From NCBI RefSeq assembly GCF_900167555.1, contig NZ_FUYF01000004.1:1-64000 (forward strand): DNA of 64,000 bases. The letters run 5' to 3'. How positions within the stretch are numbered: position 1 is the first letter of the stretch; each line of letters starts with the position of its first letter. The translations under genes were made by a program, and so were the position numbers. This DNA comes from Gemmiger formicilis (GTDB taxonomy: Bacteria; Bacillota; Clostridia; Oscillospirales; Ruminococcaceae). The notes below the pieces were generated by a model. The model was not told the DNA's origin, ran no database searches, and saw only the letters and a list, made by a program, of their open reading frames with translations. Shown here piece after piece: positions 14,605 to 23,576 of this stretch.

Positions 14605-15884
14605 TGACGCTGCCGGACATCCCGCGGCTGTACACGGCGCTGGCAGAGGTTCTTGCCGTGCTGGTCTACGCGCAGGCCGCGCCGCCCCGCGCTGCAAAGC
14701 CTGTGACCTATGCTGCCACGGCGGGGTGGGCCGCGGTGCTGGGCGTGTTTTTGCAGCTTACCGGCAGTGTGCCGCTGGCGTGGTGGCTGCCCTGCATGGT
14801 CGCGGCCATCGCGTGGCTGTACCTGTATCTGTGGGGCACGCGGGAGATGAATTTACTGGAAGCCGGTTACAGCTGCGCCCGCGCGTTCATTTTGGCGGAG
14901 CTGGCCGCCAGCGTGGAGTGGCAGCTCCACTGCGTACTCTGGCCGCAGCAGCGGGCGACAGCACCGCTTTCGGTACTGCTGCTGGCGGCGGTCTACACGG
15001 CAGTCTACGGCTTTTTGTATTGGCTTGAGCGCCGCCACGCTGCGCCCACGCGGCTTACCATTACCGCGGCGGCGACGCTGATGGCTGTCGTCATGGCGGT
15101 CACGGCGTTTGCGGTCAGCAATCTGAGCTTTATCTCCGACAACGGTGTCACGATGAGCGTGATGAGCATTTTCTACATCCGCACGCTGGTGGATATGGCG
15201 GGCGTGCTGATCCTGACGGTCCAGCATGAGCAGCTGCGCGAGGCCGCACTGCACAGCGAGCTGACGGCCATGGACAATGTCCTGCGCCGCCAGTATGAGC
15301 AGTATAGGCAGAGCAAGGAGAACATCCGCCTTATTAACCGCCGCTATCATGAGCTGAAAATGCAGATCGCGGCCATCCGTGCCGAGCGCGACCAGGCCAA
15401 GCAGGACGCCGCGCTGGCCGAGATGGAGAGCGGCATCCGTCAGTACGAGGCCGAGAACAAGACCGGCAACCCTGTGCTGGACACGCTGCTGACGGCGAAA
15501 ACGCTCTACTGCCAGCAGCACGGCATCAATCTGACCTGTGTGGCGGACGGTACGCTGCTGCATTTTCTGACGACAGGGGAGATCTGCACGATTGTGGGCA
15601 CGGTGCTGGACAACGCCACCGAGAGTGTGCTGACCGAGCCGGACCCCGAGAAGCGGCTGATCCGGGCCGCCATCTACGCGCAGAACGGCTTTGTGATGCT
15701 GCGGTTTGAAAACTACTGCGCTGACCCCGTGGAGCTTGGCCCCGACGGCCTGCCCGCCCGCAGCAGCCACGGCGGCTACGATTTAAAGAGCGTCCGCGCT
15801 GCCGCCGAGGCCCACGGCGGCACGCTGACCCTGCACTGGGAGAATGAGTGGTTCACGGTGCGGATTTTGCTGCCGCAGAAGTAG
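14601..15884 (+). CDS. AgrC-like sensor histidine kinase, system 1
   Basis: 427 aa. The first half has about six hydrophobic segments (residues 10-210), the second a coiled coil and GHKL kinase. The phospho-acceptor lies in RRYHELKMQ, the N box in VLDNATES and the ATP lid/G box in SSHGGYDLKSV. This is the quorum- or ligand-sensing HPK10-type layout. No AgrB or AgrD peptide gene is nearby, so the ligand is unknown and may be a sugar or glycan signal given the glycosidases downstream (inference). GC-rich and typical of the local chromosome. Confidence 0.88.
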   Translation: MMTLPDIPRLYTALAEVLAVLVYAQAAPPRAAKPVTYAATAGWAAVLGVFLQLTGSVPLAWWLPCMVAAIAWLYLYLWGTREMNLLEAGYSCARAFILAELAASVEWQLHCVLWPQQRATAPLSVLLLAAVYTAVYGFLYWLERRHAAPTRLTITAAATLMAVVMAVTAFAVSNLSFISDNGVTMSVMSIFYIRTLVDMAGVLILTVQHEQLREAALHSELTAMDNVLRRQYEQYRQSKENIRLINRRYHELKMQIAAIRAERDQAKQDAALAEMESGIRQYEAENKTGNPVLDTLLTAKTLYCQQHGINLTCVADGTLLHFLTTGEICTIVGTVLDNATESVLTEPDPEKRLIRAAIYAQNGFVMLRFENYCADPVELGPDGLPARSSHGGYDLKSVRAAAEAHGGTLTLHWENEWFTVRILLPQK

Positions 15885-15913
15885 CAAGGATCGCGGCAGC
15901 GGAAACTACCCGC

Positions 15914-15970
15914 GGGCGGATATGGAATCCGCCCCTACAATGTAGGAATCGATGCTCGTCATCGACCCGG
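15914..15970. repeat. REP-like palindromes with GTAG/CTAC ends
   Basis: GGGCGGATATGGAATCCGCCC followed by CTAC (15914-15938), then a second GTAG at 15942 starting an imperfect dyad with TCGATG and CATCGA. The arrangement matches REP units in which a GTAG tetranucleotide precedes a hairpin, here in mirrored pairs. Confidence 0.6.
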
Positions 15971-16014
15971 GAGCCTTGCGGCGGCTGCCATGCTCACCCC
16001 TGTAGCGGCGTCAA

Positions 16015-16034
16015 CCTTCCCCCACAGGGGAAGG
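16015..16034. repeat. Solo CCTTCCCC..GGGGAAGG hairpin (family A unit)
   Basis: A 20-bp dyad CCTTCCCCCACAGGGGAAGG followed by TCTTTTT. It matches the end hairpins of the larger mosaic repeats at 29528 and 35578 and could serve as a terminator for the LytTR operon. Confidence 0.55.
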
Positions 16035-16186
16035 TCTTTTTGCTATGCCGCAATTTGCACAAAGAAGGCGCGGTTGTACTTGTACAAAATCACAACAAAA
16101 TTTGCCCGGTCAAGCGGCAAACCTGCAAAGTATGCTTCAAAAACGGCAGCTTGTGCGAAAAATACACCTATCGTGCCGCAATCTGC

Positions 16187-16192
16187 TACAAT
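16187..16192 (+). promoter_or_regulatory. Likely -10 box of the GH3 operon
   Basis: TACAAT at 16187-16192, without a recognisable -35 at the right distance. A missing -35 fits activator-dependent transcription, possibly by the upstream LytTR regulator. TTGTACAAAATC near 16078 is similar to sequences before 41159 and 44210. Confidence 0.35.
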
Positions 16193-16257
16193 AGAATCAA
16201 CGCAAAACATGGGCCCGCTTTTGACAGGTGTATACTGTTTAAAGAGGAGAAAAACAA

Positions 16258-19251
16258 ATGACAAAGCAACCCAAAGTCCGCAAGCCGCACCCCGTACTGC
16301 ACGGGACCGGTCTGGTGCTGTCCGTGATCCTGTTGGTCGCTGTACTGGTCGGCACCTACGTTCTGTCCACGATGGCCACCATCATTGACAGCTTCATCGG
16401 CGCACCCAGCGGCCACTATTCCGACGCTGAAATTGCCGACACCAAGGTCAAGGCGGAAGCGCTGGCCGCTGATGTCGAGGCCGAGGGAACTGTCCTTGTC
16501 CGGAACAACGACAACACCCTGCCGCTGGCCGCTGACAACAAGAAGGTCAACGCCTTTGGCTGGGCCTCCACTGCCTGGCTGGGCGGCGGTTCCGGCTCCG
16601 GCGGCGTGTCCGGCGTCAACACCGATTTGCTGGCCGCGCTGACCGCCTACGGCGTTGCGTACAACACCGAGCTGACCGACATGTACAAGGATTTCCAGGA
16701 TGGCCGCGAGTACACCCGCACCCTGAGCGCCTGGCCCGAGCAGTCCGGCCGCCTGTATGAGCCTGACATCAACAACCGGACCTACTATACACAGTCGATG
16801 CTGGACAACGCCAAGAGCTTCTCCGATACGGCTGTTGTCGTGATCGGGCGTCTGGCGGGCGAGAGCAACGACGCCACCAAGCAGCAGTACAAGCGCACCG
16901 AGAAGGGCGGCGACATCGTTGTTGACGACACCCGCACGATGCTGGAGCTGACCACCGAGGAAGAAAATCTGCTGAACTACGTCGGCGCAAATTACGCCCA
17001 TGTGGTTGTGCTCATCAACTCCACTAATGTCATGGAGCTGGGCCAGATCGAGACGATCCCCGGCATTGATGCCTGCCTGATCGCCGGCCTGTCCGGCTCC
17101 GAGGGCGCGACTGCCGTGCCCGAAGTGCTGTGGGGTGACCGCGAACCCAGCGGGCGCACCGCCGATACCTGGGCTTATGACCTGACCACCGCCGCCAGCT
17201 ATGCGAACGCCGGTTTGGAGGGCGTCGGCAAGTACAGCGACGCCGACGGCCTCTACCCGGCAGACGGCACGACGAGCGGTAACCTTGACACGCCCTACGC
17301 CTATGAGCAGGTTTCCTATGTCGATTACGCCGAGGGCATCTACATCGGCTACAAGTGGTACGAGACCGCCAACGCCGAGGGCTACTGGGACGCCGAGAGC
17401 AACGAGCACGGCACCGGCTACGACGCCGTTGTGCAGTATCCCTTCGGCTACGGCCTGAGCTACACCAGCTTTGATTGGAAAGTCACGGACGCCACCGCCA
17501 ACGGCAGCGCCCTGACGAAGGACGGTAATGTGACCGTCAAAGTCGCCGTCACGAACACCGGTGACCGCGCGGGCAAGGACGTTGTCCAGCTCTACTATAC
17601 CGCCCCGTACACGGCAGGGGAAATTGAAAAATCCAGCGTTGAGCTGGGCGCGTTCGCCAAGACGAAGGAACTGGCCCCCGGCGAGAGCGAGGAAGTCACC
17701 CTGACGGTTCCTGTCTCCGACATGGCCAGCTACGATGCCTACGACGCCAACCACAACGGCTTCACCGGCTATGAGCTGGATGCGGGTGACTACATCTTCA
17801 CCGTGCGCCATGATGCCCACGATGTGGATGACGACGCCAACGCGACCATCACCTGCAGCCTGCCCGCAGGCGTGCAGTATGCCGAGGACACCGTCACCGG
17901 CAATGCCGTTTCCAACAAGTTTACCGGCAGCGACGCCATCGACGGCGTGAGCCTCGACGGCAGCGACTCCGCACAGAACATCACCTACCTGACCCGCGCC
18001 GACTTTGCGGGCACCTTCCCCAAGACGAACACCTCGACCCGTGCCATGACCGACAACGTCAAGGCGCTGAACCTCTACACCGCCGACGATGCCAACGGCT
18101 GGATCAACGACGCTGATGAGACTATTACCACCGGCGCTAAGAACGGCCTGAAGATCGAGGACAACGGCGAGACCACCGACCTCGGTTTCCGGCTCGGCTC
18201 TGACTTCAACGACCCCCAGTGGGATGCCCTGCTGGATCAGCTGACCGTTGACGAGATGGAAAACCTCTACATCAACGCCTACGGCGGCCTGGCCGAACTC
18301 AAGAGCGTCGGCAAGTCCAAGAGCAAGGACGCCGACGGCCCCGCTCAGATCGGCGGCTTCACCGGCATGGGAGCCGGCACGGGCTTCCCCAGCTCCAGCA
18401 CGCTGGCCCAGACCTGGAACGCAGACCTTGCCCAGGAGGAGGGCCGCACCATCGGCACGCAGGCCCTGCAGAACGGCTACACCGGCTGGTATGCCCCCGC
18501 CACCAACATGCACCGCAGCCCCTTCAATGGCCGCAACTATGAGTATTATTCCGAGGACAGCCTGCTGTCCGGCGTCATCTGCGGCAACACTGTGACCGGC
18601 GCAAACCAGACGGGCGTCTACACCTATGTCAAGCACTTTATCTGCAACGACGGCGAGAGCGGTATCTACCGCGATTCCGTCTATACCTGGATGACGGAGC
18701 AGACCCTGCGCGAAACCTACCTGCGCCCGTTCCGGATGCTCGTCGAGGATTACGACGCAGTCGGTCTCATGAGCAGCTACAACCGTATCGGCGCTGTCTG
18801 GGCAGGCGGCAGTGAGGCGCTGCTGACCGGCATCCTGCGCGACGAGTGGGGCTTTGACGGCGCGGTCATCACCGACTACTGCGACCACCACAGCTACATG
18901 AACGGCGACCAGGCCCTGCGCGCAGGCGGCAGCCTGTGGATGGCGGGCTTCACCGGCGGCGCTATGACCTTTGAAACCGGCTCTAACAGCTACCTGCAGG
19001 CCCTGCGCCGCGCCACCAAGGAAGCACTGTACATGTACCTGCATGTCCGCGTGACCAACCGCGACTATGCTGACAGCATCGGCGACACCACCGCTGTGCG
19101 CCATGCGTTCACGACCTCTGTATTCGGCTGGCGTCATCTGGTTGCCCTGATCGACATCGTGGCCGTTGTCCTGTTCGCCCTCGCCGTGCGCGGCGTCGTC
19201 ATCGACGTCAAGCTCCGCAAGGCAGCCAAGACCGAGAAAAAGGACTCCTGA
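16258..19251 (+). CDS. Membrane-anchored, circularly permuted GH3 glycosidase
   Basis: 997 aa. A TM helix (about 18-40) opens the protein and a second (about 960-980) closes it, so the enzyme should face outward with both ends inside. Domain order is reversed from usual GH3: the alpha-beta sandwich first (EAEGTVLVRNNDNTLPL, about 65-350), an FnIII-like domain after YPFGYGLSYTSF (about 395-530), then the TIM barrel (about 640-930) with the nucleophile Asp873 in GAVITDYCD and substrate motif FNGRNYEYYSED. Reversed GH3s are known in Ruminococcus and Butyrivibrio. Beta-glucosidase-like activity is expected. Start has AAAGAGGAG. Confidence 0.88.
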   Translation: MTKQPKVRKPHPVLHGTGLVLSVILLVAVLVGTYVLSTMATIIDSFIGAPSGHYSDAEIADTKVKAEALAADVEAEGTVLVRNNDNTLPLAADNKKVNAFGWASTAWLGGGSGSGGVSGVNTDLLAALTAYGVAYNTELTDMYKDFQDGREYTRTLSAWPEQSGRLYEPDINNRTYYTQSMLDNAKSFSDTAVVVIGRLAGESNDATKQQYKRTEKGGDIVVDDTRTMLELTTEEENLLNYVGANYAHVVVLINSTNVMELGQIETIPGIDACLIAGLSGSEGATAVPEVLWGDREPSGRTADTWAYDLTTAASYANAGLEGVGKYSDADGLYPADGTTSGNLDTPYAYEQVSYVDYAEGIYIGYKWYETANAEGYWDAESNEHGTGYDAVVQYPFGYGLSYTSFDWKVTDATANGSALTKDGNVTVKVAVTNTGDRAGKDVVQLYYTAPYTAGEIEKSSVELGAFAKTKELAPGESEEVTLTVPVSDMASYDAYDANHNGFTGYELDAGDYIFTVRHDAHDVDDDANATITCSLPAGVQYAEDTVTGNAVSNKFTGSDAIDGVSLDGSDSAQNITYLTRADFAGTFPKTNTSTRAMTDNVKALNLYTADDANGWINDADETITTGAKNGLKIEDNGETTDLGFRLGSDFNDPQWDALLDQLTVDEMENLYINAYGGLAELKSVGKSKSKDADGPAQIGGFTGMGAGTGFPSSSTLAQTWNADLAQEEGRTIGTQALQNGYTGWYAPATNMHRSPFNGRNYEYYSEDSLLSGVICGNTVTGANQTGVYTYVKHFICNDGESGIYRDSVYTWMTEQTLRETYLRPFRMLVEDYDAVGLMSSYNRIGAVWAGGSEALLTGILRDEWGFDGAVITDYCDHHSYMNGDQALRAGGSLWMAGFTGGAMTFETGSNSYLQALRRATKEALYMYLHVRVTNRDYADSIGDTTAVRHAFTTSVFGWRHLVALIDIVAVVLFALAVRGVVIDVKLRKAAKTEKKDS

Positions 19252-19274
19252 TTCACCAAAGGAATGTGTGACCT

Positions 19275-21692
19275 ATGAAACATGTAAACATTATTACCAA
19301 ATTGACCCTTGAACAAAAATGCGCGCTGCTCTCCGGCGAGACGGTCTTTACGACCCGCGGCTACAAAAATGCGGGCATCCCGTCCATTACCCTGTCGGAC
19401 GGCCCCAACGGCGTGCGCAAGCAGGCGGGTGCGGCGGACCATCTGGGCCTGAACCCCAGCGTCCCCGCGACCTGCTTCCCGACGGCGGCTACCGTGGCCT
19501 GCAGCTGGAATCCCGCCCTGGGCGAACAGCTCGGCAGAGCCATGGGGGAGGAGGCCGCCGCGCAGGAGGTATCTGTCCTGCTGGGGCCGGGCCTCAACAC
19601 CAAGCGCAGCCCGCTGTGCGGGCGCAACTTCGAGTATTTCTCGGAGGACCCGTACCTCTCCGGCAAGCTGGCCGCGGCCTACGTGCGCGGCATCCAGTCC
19701 AACGGCATCGCCGCCTGCCCCAAGCACTTCGCCGTCAACAGCCAGGAGCTGCGCCGCATGGCGTCGGACTCCGTCGTCGACGAGCGAACCCTGCGAGAGC
19801 TCTACCTGACCGGCTTTGAAATCGTCGTCAAAGAGGCACACCCCAAGACCATCATGTCCAGCTACAACCTCGTCAACGGCACCTACGCCAACGAGAACGC
19901 CCACCTTTTGCAGGACATCCTGCGCAAAGACTGGGGCTTTGACGGCGCTGTCGTGACCGACTGGGGCGGCAGCAATGACCACGCGCTGGGCGTAAAGAAC
20001 GGTTCTACGCTGGAAATGCCCGCCCCCGGCGGAGACGCCGTGCGCGAGCTGTTGAAGGCCGTTGAGACCGGTAAAATTTCCGAATCTGATGTGGACGCCC
20101 GCCTGGACGAGCTGCTGACGCTGGTACTGGACACCCACGCCGCCGTGGAAAACCACAGCCGCAGCTTTGACGCCGACGCCCACCACGCGCTGGCCCGCCG
20201 CGCCGCTGCCGAGAGCGCCGTCCTGCTGAAAAACGACGGCGATCTGCTGCCGCTGGCCGCAGGCGCAAGCGTGGCCGTCATCGGTGACTTTGCCGAGACG
20301 CCGCGTTACCAGGGCGCAGGCTCCAGCGCCGTCAACTCCATCAAGGTCGATACCTTCCTTGACTGCCTGAAAGACAGCGGCCTGCACAGCGTCGGCTTTG
20401 CCGCGGGCTTTGACCGCCAGGGCAAGCCGGACGATGCCAAAAAAGCCGAGGCCGTCGCGCTGGCGAAAAAGGCCGACACCGTGCTGCTCTGCTTAGGGCT
20501 GGACGAGATCAAGGAGAGCGAGGGTCTGGACCGCGCCGATATGAAGCTGGCCGACAACCAGATCGAGCTTTTGCAGGCCGTGCAGCAGGCCAACCCCAAC
20601 ACTGTCGTCATCGTCAGCGCGGGCGCGTCGCTGGAAACGCCGTGGCTGGCCCACTGCAGGGCACTCGTCTACGGCGCCCTCGGCGGCCAGGCCGGCGCGG
20701 GCGCAATGGTCGATGTGCTGACCGGCAAAATCAACCCGTCCGGCAAGTTGGCCGAGACCTGGGCCAACGCCCACGCTGACACCCCCGCCAAGGACAACTT
20801 TGCAGGTGCGGGACGCACCGTGCAGTACCGCGAGGGGCTGTACGTCGGCTACCGCTACTACCAGACCGCGGGTGTGCCCGTGGCGTTCCCGTTCGGCTAC
20901 GGCCTGAGCTACACGAGTTTTGCCTACAGCGAGCTGAAAGCCGACGCCCGCAGCGTGACCCTGACCGTGACAAACACGGGCAGCCGCGCCGGTGCCGAGA
21001 TCGTACAGGTCTACGCGGCCAAGCCCGACGCCCAGATCTTCCGCCCCGCGCAGGAGCTGAAGGCCTTTACAAAGGTCTGGCTGGAGGCAGGGGAGAGCAA
21101 GACCGTCACCCTGCCGCTGGACGACAAGGCGTTCCGCTACTGGAACACAAAGACCGACAGCTGGGAGGTCGAGGGCGGCACGTATGAGCTTCGCGTAGGG
21201 GCGAGCTCTGCGGACATCCGCCTGACCGCCGCCGTCGAGGTGAACGGTACGAGCGCACCGAACCCATACGCGGGCAAGGCGCTGCCGCACTACACCAGCG
21301 GCAAGGTGCAGCGCGTGCCCGATGCCGAGTGGGAGATTCTGCTGGGCCGCCCCATCCCGGCGGATACCGTCAAAATTGACCGCAACATGACCCTGGGTGA
21401 GCTGAACCACAGCCGCAGCCCGCTGTGCTGGCTGGTCTGGGCTGTGCTCACGATGATGCTGAACGCCAGTTACAAGCGCGGCAAGCCGAACCTGAACGTG
21501 ATGTTCCAGTACAACATGCCGCTGCGCGCGCTGGCCAAGATGACAAGCGGTGCCATCAGCATGGGCATGGTGGACGGCATCGTGCTGGAGGCAAAGGGTT
21601 TCTGGGTCATCGGTCTGCTGAAGGTCATCGTCGAGGCTGTTAAAAACATCATCCTCAACGCACAGCTGGAAAGCCGCCTGCGCAACAGCTGA
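19275..21692 (+). CDS. Cytoplasmic GH3 beta-glucosidase-like enzyme with C-terminal extension
   Basis: 805 aa, no signal peptide. Canonical order: TIM barrel with GLNTKRSPLCGRNFEYFSED and nucleophile Asp229 in AVVTDWGGSND; the alpha-beta sandwich with SAVLLKNDGDLLPLA; then an FnIII-like domain from FPFGYGLSYTSFAYS. About 110 extra residues at the C terminus (TLGELNHSRSPLCWLVWAVL onward) contain two hydrophobic stretches and are not part of standard GH3 enzymes. Located 23 bp behind the anchored GH3, probably the same operon: the outer enzyme trims glycans and this one finishes imported oligosaccharides (inference). Confidence 0.9.
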   Translation: MKHVNIITKLTLEQKCALLSGETVFTTRGYKNAGIPSITLSDGPNGVRKQAGAADHLGLNPSVPATCFPTAATVACSWNPALGEQLGRAMGEEAAAQEVSVLLGPGLNTKRSPLCGRNFEYFSEDPYLSGKLAAAYVRGIQSNGIAACPKHFAVNSQELRRMASDSVVDERTLRELYLTGFEIVVKEAHPKTIMSSYNLVNGTYANENAHLLQDILRKDWGFDGAVVTDWGGSNDHALGVKNGSTLEMPAPGGDAVRELLKAVETGKISESDVDARLDELLTLVLDTHAAVENHSRSFDADAHHALARRAAAESAVLLKNDGDLLPLAAGASVAVIGDFAETPRYQGAGSSAVNSIKVDTFLDCLKDSGLHSVGFAAGFDRQGKPDDAKKAEAVALAKKADTVLLCLGLDEIKESEGLDRADMKLADNQIELLQAVQQANPNTVVIVSAGASLETPWLAHCRALVYGALGGQAGAGAMVDVLTGKINPSGKLAETWANAHADTPAKDNFAGAGRTVQYREGLYVGYRYYQTAGVPVAFPFGYGLSYTSFAYSELKADARSVTLTVTNTGSRAGAEIVQVYAAKPDAQIFRPAQELKAFTKVWLEAGESKTVTLPLDDKAFRYWNTKTDSWEVEGGTYELRVGASSADIRLTAAVEVNGTSAPNPYAGKALPHYTSGKVQRVPDAEWEILLGRPIPADTVKIDRNMTLGELNHSRSPLCWLVWAVLTMMLNASYKRGKPNLNVMFQYNMPLRALAKMTSGAISMGMVDGIVLEAKGFWVIGLLKVIVEAVKNIILNAQLESRLRNS

Positions 21693-21706
21693 CAGGAAGG
21701 GCTGTC

Positions 21707-21814
21707 ATGCAGCTTTGGAATACCTTTGCGGAAAAGCATCCTGCCGCAGCCAAGTGGGTGCGCGAGGGTGGCTTGTTCGTCGTCTTCCCGGAAGGGGAGG
21801 CTAAGAAGGCATAA
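21707..21814 (+). pseudogene. Short reading frame, probable gene fragment
   Basis: 35 codons, MQLWNTFAEKHPAAAKWVRE then GGLFVVFPEGEAKKA, with GGAAGG upstream. The start resembles the N terminus of GtrA-like membrane proteins in related gut bacteria, after which the frame stops before any membrane helix. It is either a truncated gene or a tiny ORF of the GH3 operon. Confidence 0.4.
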
Positions 21815-21818
21815 GAAT

Positions 21819-21854
21819 AGCCGAGCAGCGTAAAAACTGCTCGGCTTTGTTGTT
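21819..21854 (+). terminator. Terminator of the GH3 operon
   Basis: AGCCGAGCAG and CTGCTCGGCT pair, followed by TTGTTGTTTG. Confidence 0.8.
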
Positions 21855-21868
21855 TGTTGGTTGCGTGG

Positions 21869-21888
21869 CTTCCCCCGCGGGGGAAGGC
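21869..21888. repeat. Solo family A hairpin
   Basis: GCTTCCCCCGCGGGGGAAGG, the same unit that ends the longer mosaic palindromes; it directly precedes the MITE. Confidence 0.55.
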
Positions 21889-21889
21889 T

Positions 21890-22067
21890 TAGGGCAACAC
21901 CGCATAATTCCCGCCTTACGGCTTAAGCACCGCTCCGGCGGCTGCGGCACGGCATCTGCGTTGCCAAAATGCTCGATAATACACAAAGTATTATCTGCGC
22001 TTTTGGCTTAGCAGCTGCCGTACCTCGCTCGCCGTATCGGCACTTAGAATTATGCGGTATTGCCCTA
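21890..22067. mobile_element. MITE-like element, 178 bp
   Basis: Terminal inverted repeats AGGGCAACACCGCATAATTC (21891-21910) and its complement with one mismatch (22047-22066), flanked by TA on each side. The interior is nearly self-complementary, centred on GATAATAC-ACAAA-GTATTATC. It has no coding capacity. It ends four bases before the transporter stop codon on the minus strand. Confidence 0.75.
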
Positions 22068-22071
22068 GAAA

Positions 22072-22845
22072 TTACAAATAATTCACCGCCAGGATCGCCG
22101 CGCCCAGCACGACCAGCACAACGCCTGTCGCGCGGTTCAGCGTGGCGGGCTCGGCCTTGTTTGCGAACTTGGCGGCAATGCGCGCCCAGAGCAGCGTGCT
22201 CAGCACACAGCAGATCAGGCAGAACAAATCCGGTACACCGCCAATCGCAAAATGGCTGACAGAACCGGTGAAGGCCGTGAACGCCATGATAAAAACACTC
22301 GTTCCGACGGCAGTTTTCAGCTCATAGCCCAGCACGGAGGTCAAAAGCAGCAGCATCATCATGCCGCCGCCCGCACCGATGAACCCGCAGATAAAGCCCA
22401 CGCCCGCGCCGCAGAGCAGCGACTGCGCGAACCGCTTCTGTACGCTGACGGCGTTCATCGCGCTCTTGGTCGTCATGACGGGCCGCACGATGAACTTGAC
22501 GCCCAGCAGCAGCGTCATGAACGTTGAGAAACCGCCCATCGTTGTACCGGGCACGAGGCTGGCCACATAGCTGCCAACCAGCGTGAAGCAGAGCACCGAC
22601 GCCATCATGACCGCGCCGTTTTTAATGTCCAGGTTGCCGCTTTTGCCGTAGGTGTAGGCAGAGATCGCACTCGCCAGCACGTCGCTGGCCAGCGCAATGC
22701 CCACGGCCATGTAGGGGTCCATCCCCAAAAAAGTAATGAGCATCGGGCTGATGACCGCCGCGGCGCTCATACCCGCAAAGCCTGTGCCCAGTCCCGCGCC
22801 GATGCCCGCAATAAAGCAGACGATGAATGCTACCAGATAGGTCAT
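22072..22845 (-). CDS. TauE/SafE-family membrane transporter
   Basis: 257 aa with about eight hydrophobic segments. It opens MTYLVAFIVCFIAGIGAGLG with the glycine-rich first helix typical of the family, and repeats a similar motif near GAGVGFICGFIGAGGGMMML in the second half, giving the internal duplication of TauE/SafE exporters. These move sulfite, sulfoacetate or other organic anions; the substrate here cannot be read. The gene lies 4 bp behind the MarR regulator and is probably under its control. Confidence 0.88.
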   Translation of the reverse strand: MTYLVAFIVCFIAGIGAGLGTGFAGMSAAAVISPMLITFLGMDPYMAVGIALASDVLASAISAYTYGKSGNLDIKNGAVMMASVLCFTLVGSYVASLVPGTTMGGFSTFMTLLLGVKFIVRPVMTTKSAMNAVSVQKRFAQSLLCGAGVGFICGFIGAGGGMMMLLLLTSVLGYELKTAVGTSVFIMAFTAFTGSVSHFAIGGVPDLFCLICCVLSTLLWARIAAKFANKAEPATLNRATGVVLVVLGAAILAVNYL

Positions 22846-22849
22846 ATTC

Positions 22850-23287
22850 TTACTCCTTGTTCAGCTCCCGCAGGAGGTTTGCATCCATGCGGCGCAGATA
22901 GTCCTGAAGCGTCTGCTGCTCCTGCGCCGTAAAGCCCGCAAACAGCGGCTCCAAGCTGCAGCGCTGGATGTCCGCCAGTACCGCGACCATCGGCAGGGCA
23001 TCGGGCGCAAAGCCCAGCAGCCGCTGGCGGCGGTTGTCCGGCGCAGGGGAGACCGTCAGCACGCCGCGTGCGCGCAGCCGCTCCACCGCCGCCGATACAT
23101 TGGATTTTGCCAGACCGCGGTAGCGGCAGATGTCGCTGGCCGTGCGGCAGTCTGGATTGTTGTGCAGAAACAGCAGGATGTCAATTTCCAGCTGGTTCAG
23201 CCCGTACTGTACGGAAGCAACCTCAAACCGCGCTGCATGGTACTTTTTGTAGTGCTGTACGTAGCTCAATATGGGCAGCAACTGCAT
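22850..23287 (-). CDS. MarR-family transcriptional regulator
   Basis: 145 aa from the ATG at 23287 (AAGGAGTG upstream); a longer frame would run through the promoter. Winged helix includes LNQLEIDILLFLHNNPDCRT, recognition helix LAKSNVSAAVERLRARG and wing SPAPDNRRQRLL. It likely represses itself and the co-transcribed exporter until an organic anion or other ligand binds. The palindrome at 23309-23321, at the transcription start, is the probable operator. Confidence 0.9.
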   Translation of the reverse strand: MQLLPILSYVQHYKKYHAARFEVASVQYGLNQLEIDILLFLHNNPDCRTASDICRYRGLAKSNVSAAVERLRARGVLTVSPAPDNRRQRLLGFAPDALPMVAVLADIQRCSLEPLFAGFTAQEQQTLQDYLRRMDANLLRELNKE

Positions 23288-23308
23288 CACTCCTTTGCAA
23301 GGCTCAAA

Positions 23309-23350
23309 TAGAACAGTTCTAATTATAACCATTTGCACAGCGAATGTCAA
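23309..23350 (-). promoter_or_regulatory. MarR promoter with palindromic operator
   Basis: Minus-strand TTGACA (23350-23345), 17-bp spacer, TATAAT (23327-23322). Immediately downstream is the palindrome TAGAACAGTTCTA (23309-23321), where a bound MarR dimer would block transcription. Confidence 0.8.
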
Positions 23351-23419
23351 TACTGCCTGTTAAAAAGCAAACATCAGAGAGGTACAGCCGCGCCGCGCCA
23401 GGCTATACCGGATACACAG

Positions 23420-23452
23420 AAAAAAGAGGATGCGGACGGATCCGCACCCTCT
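23420..23452 (-). terminator. Probable displaced tRNA-Ala terminator
   Basis: Read on the minus strand: AGAGGGTGCGGA, TCCG loop, TCCGCATCCTCT, then TTTTTT. It lies about 60 bp beyond the left copy of the tRNA-Ala repeat, so it likely served the intact tRNA before the island entered. Confidence 0.65.
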
Positions 23453-23514
23453 AAAACAAAAACAAACCCGAAACAATGCTTCACGAAGAAGATTGAACTC
23501 GGATTTGCACAATA

Positions 23515-23576
23515 TGGTGGACCTGGAGGGATTCGAACCCTTGACCTCTCGGATGCGAACCGAACGCTCTCCCAAC
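23515..23576 (-). repeat. Duplicated tRNA-Ala 3' fragment (left island end)
   Basis: Identical over 62 bp to the functional tRNA-Ala copy, covering CCA, T arm, variable loop, anticodon arm and part of the D arm. It diverges after CTCTCCCAAC, so it is not a functional tRNA. Confidence 0.9.

Noticed and set aside
16186-19137. A 983-codon open frame on the minus strand
   Set aside because: It mirrors the GH3 gene codon for codon; the long antisense frame comes from strong GC codon bias. Its predicted protein is a low-complexity Val/Gly/Ala mix with no domain.
23515-23576. A second tRNA-Ala gene
   Set aside because: The D arm and acceptor 5' strand are missing, so it is only the duplicated 3' fragment from integration.
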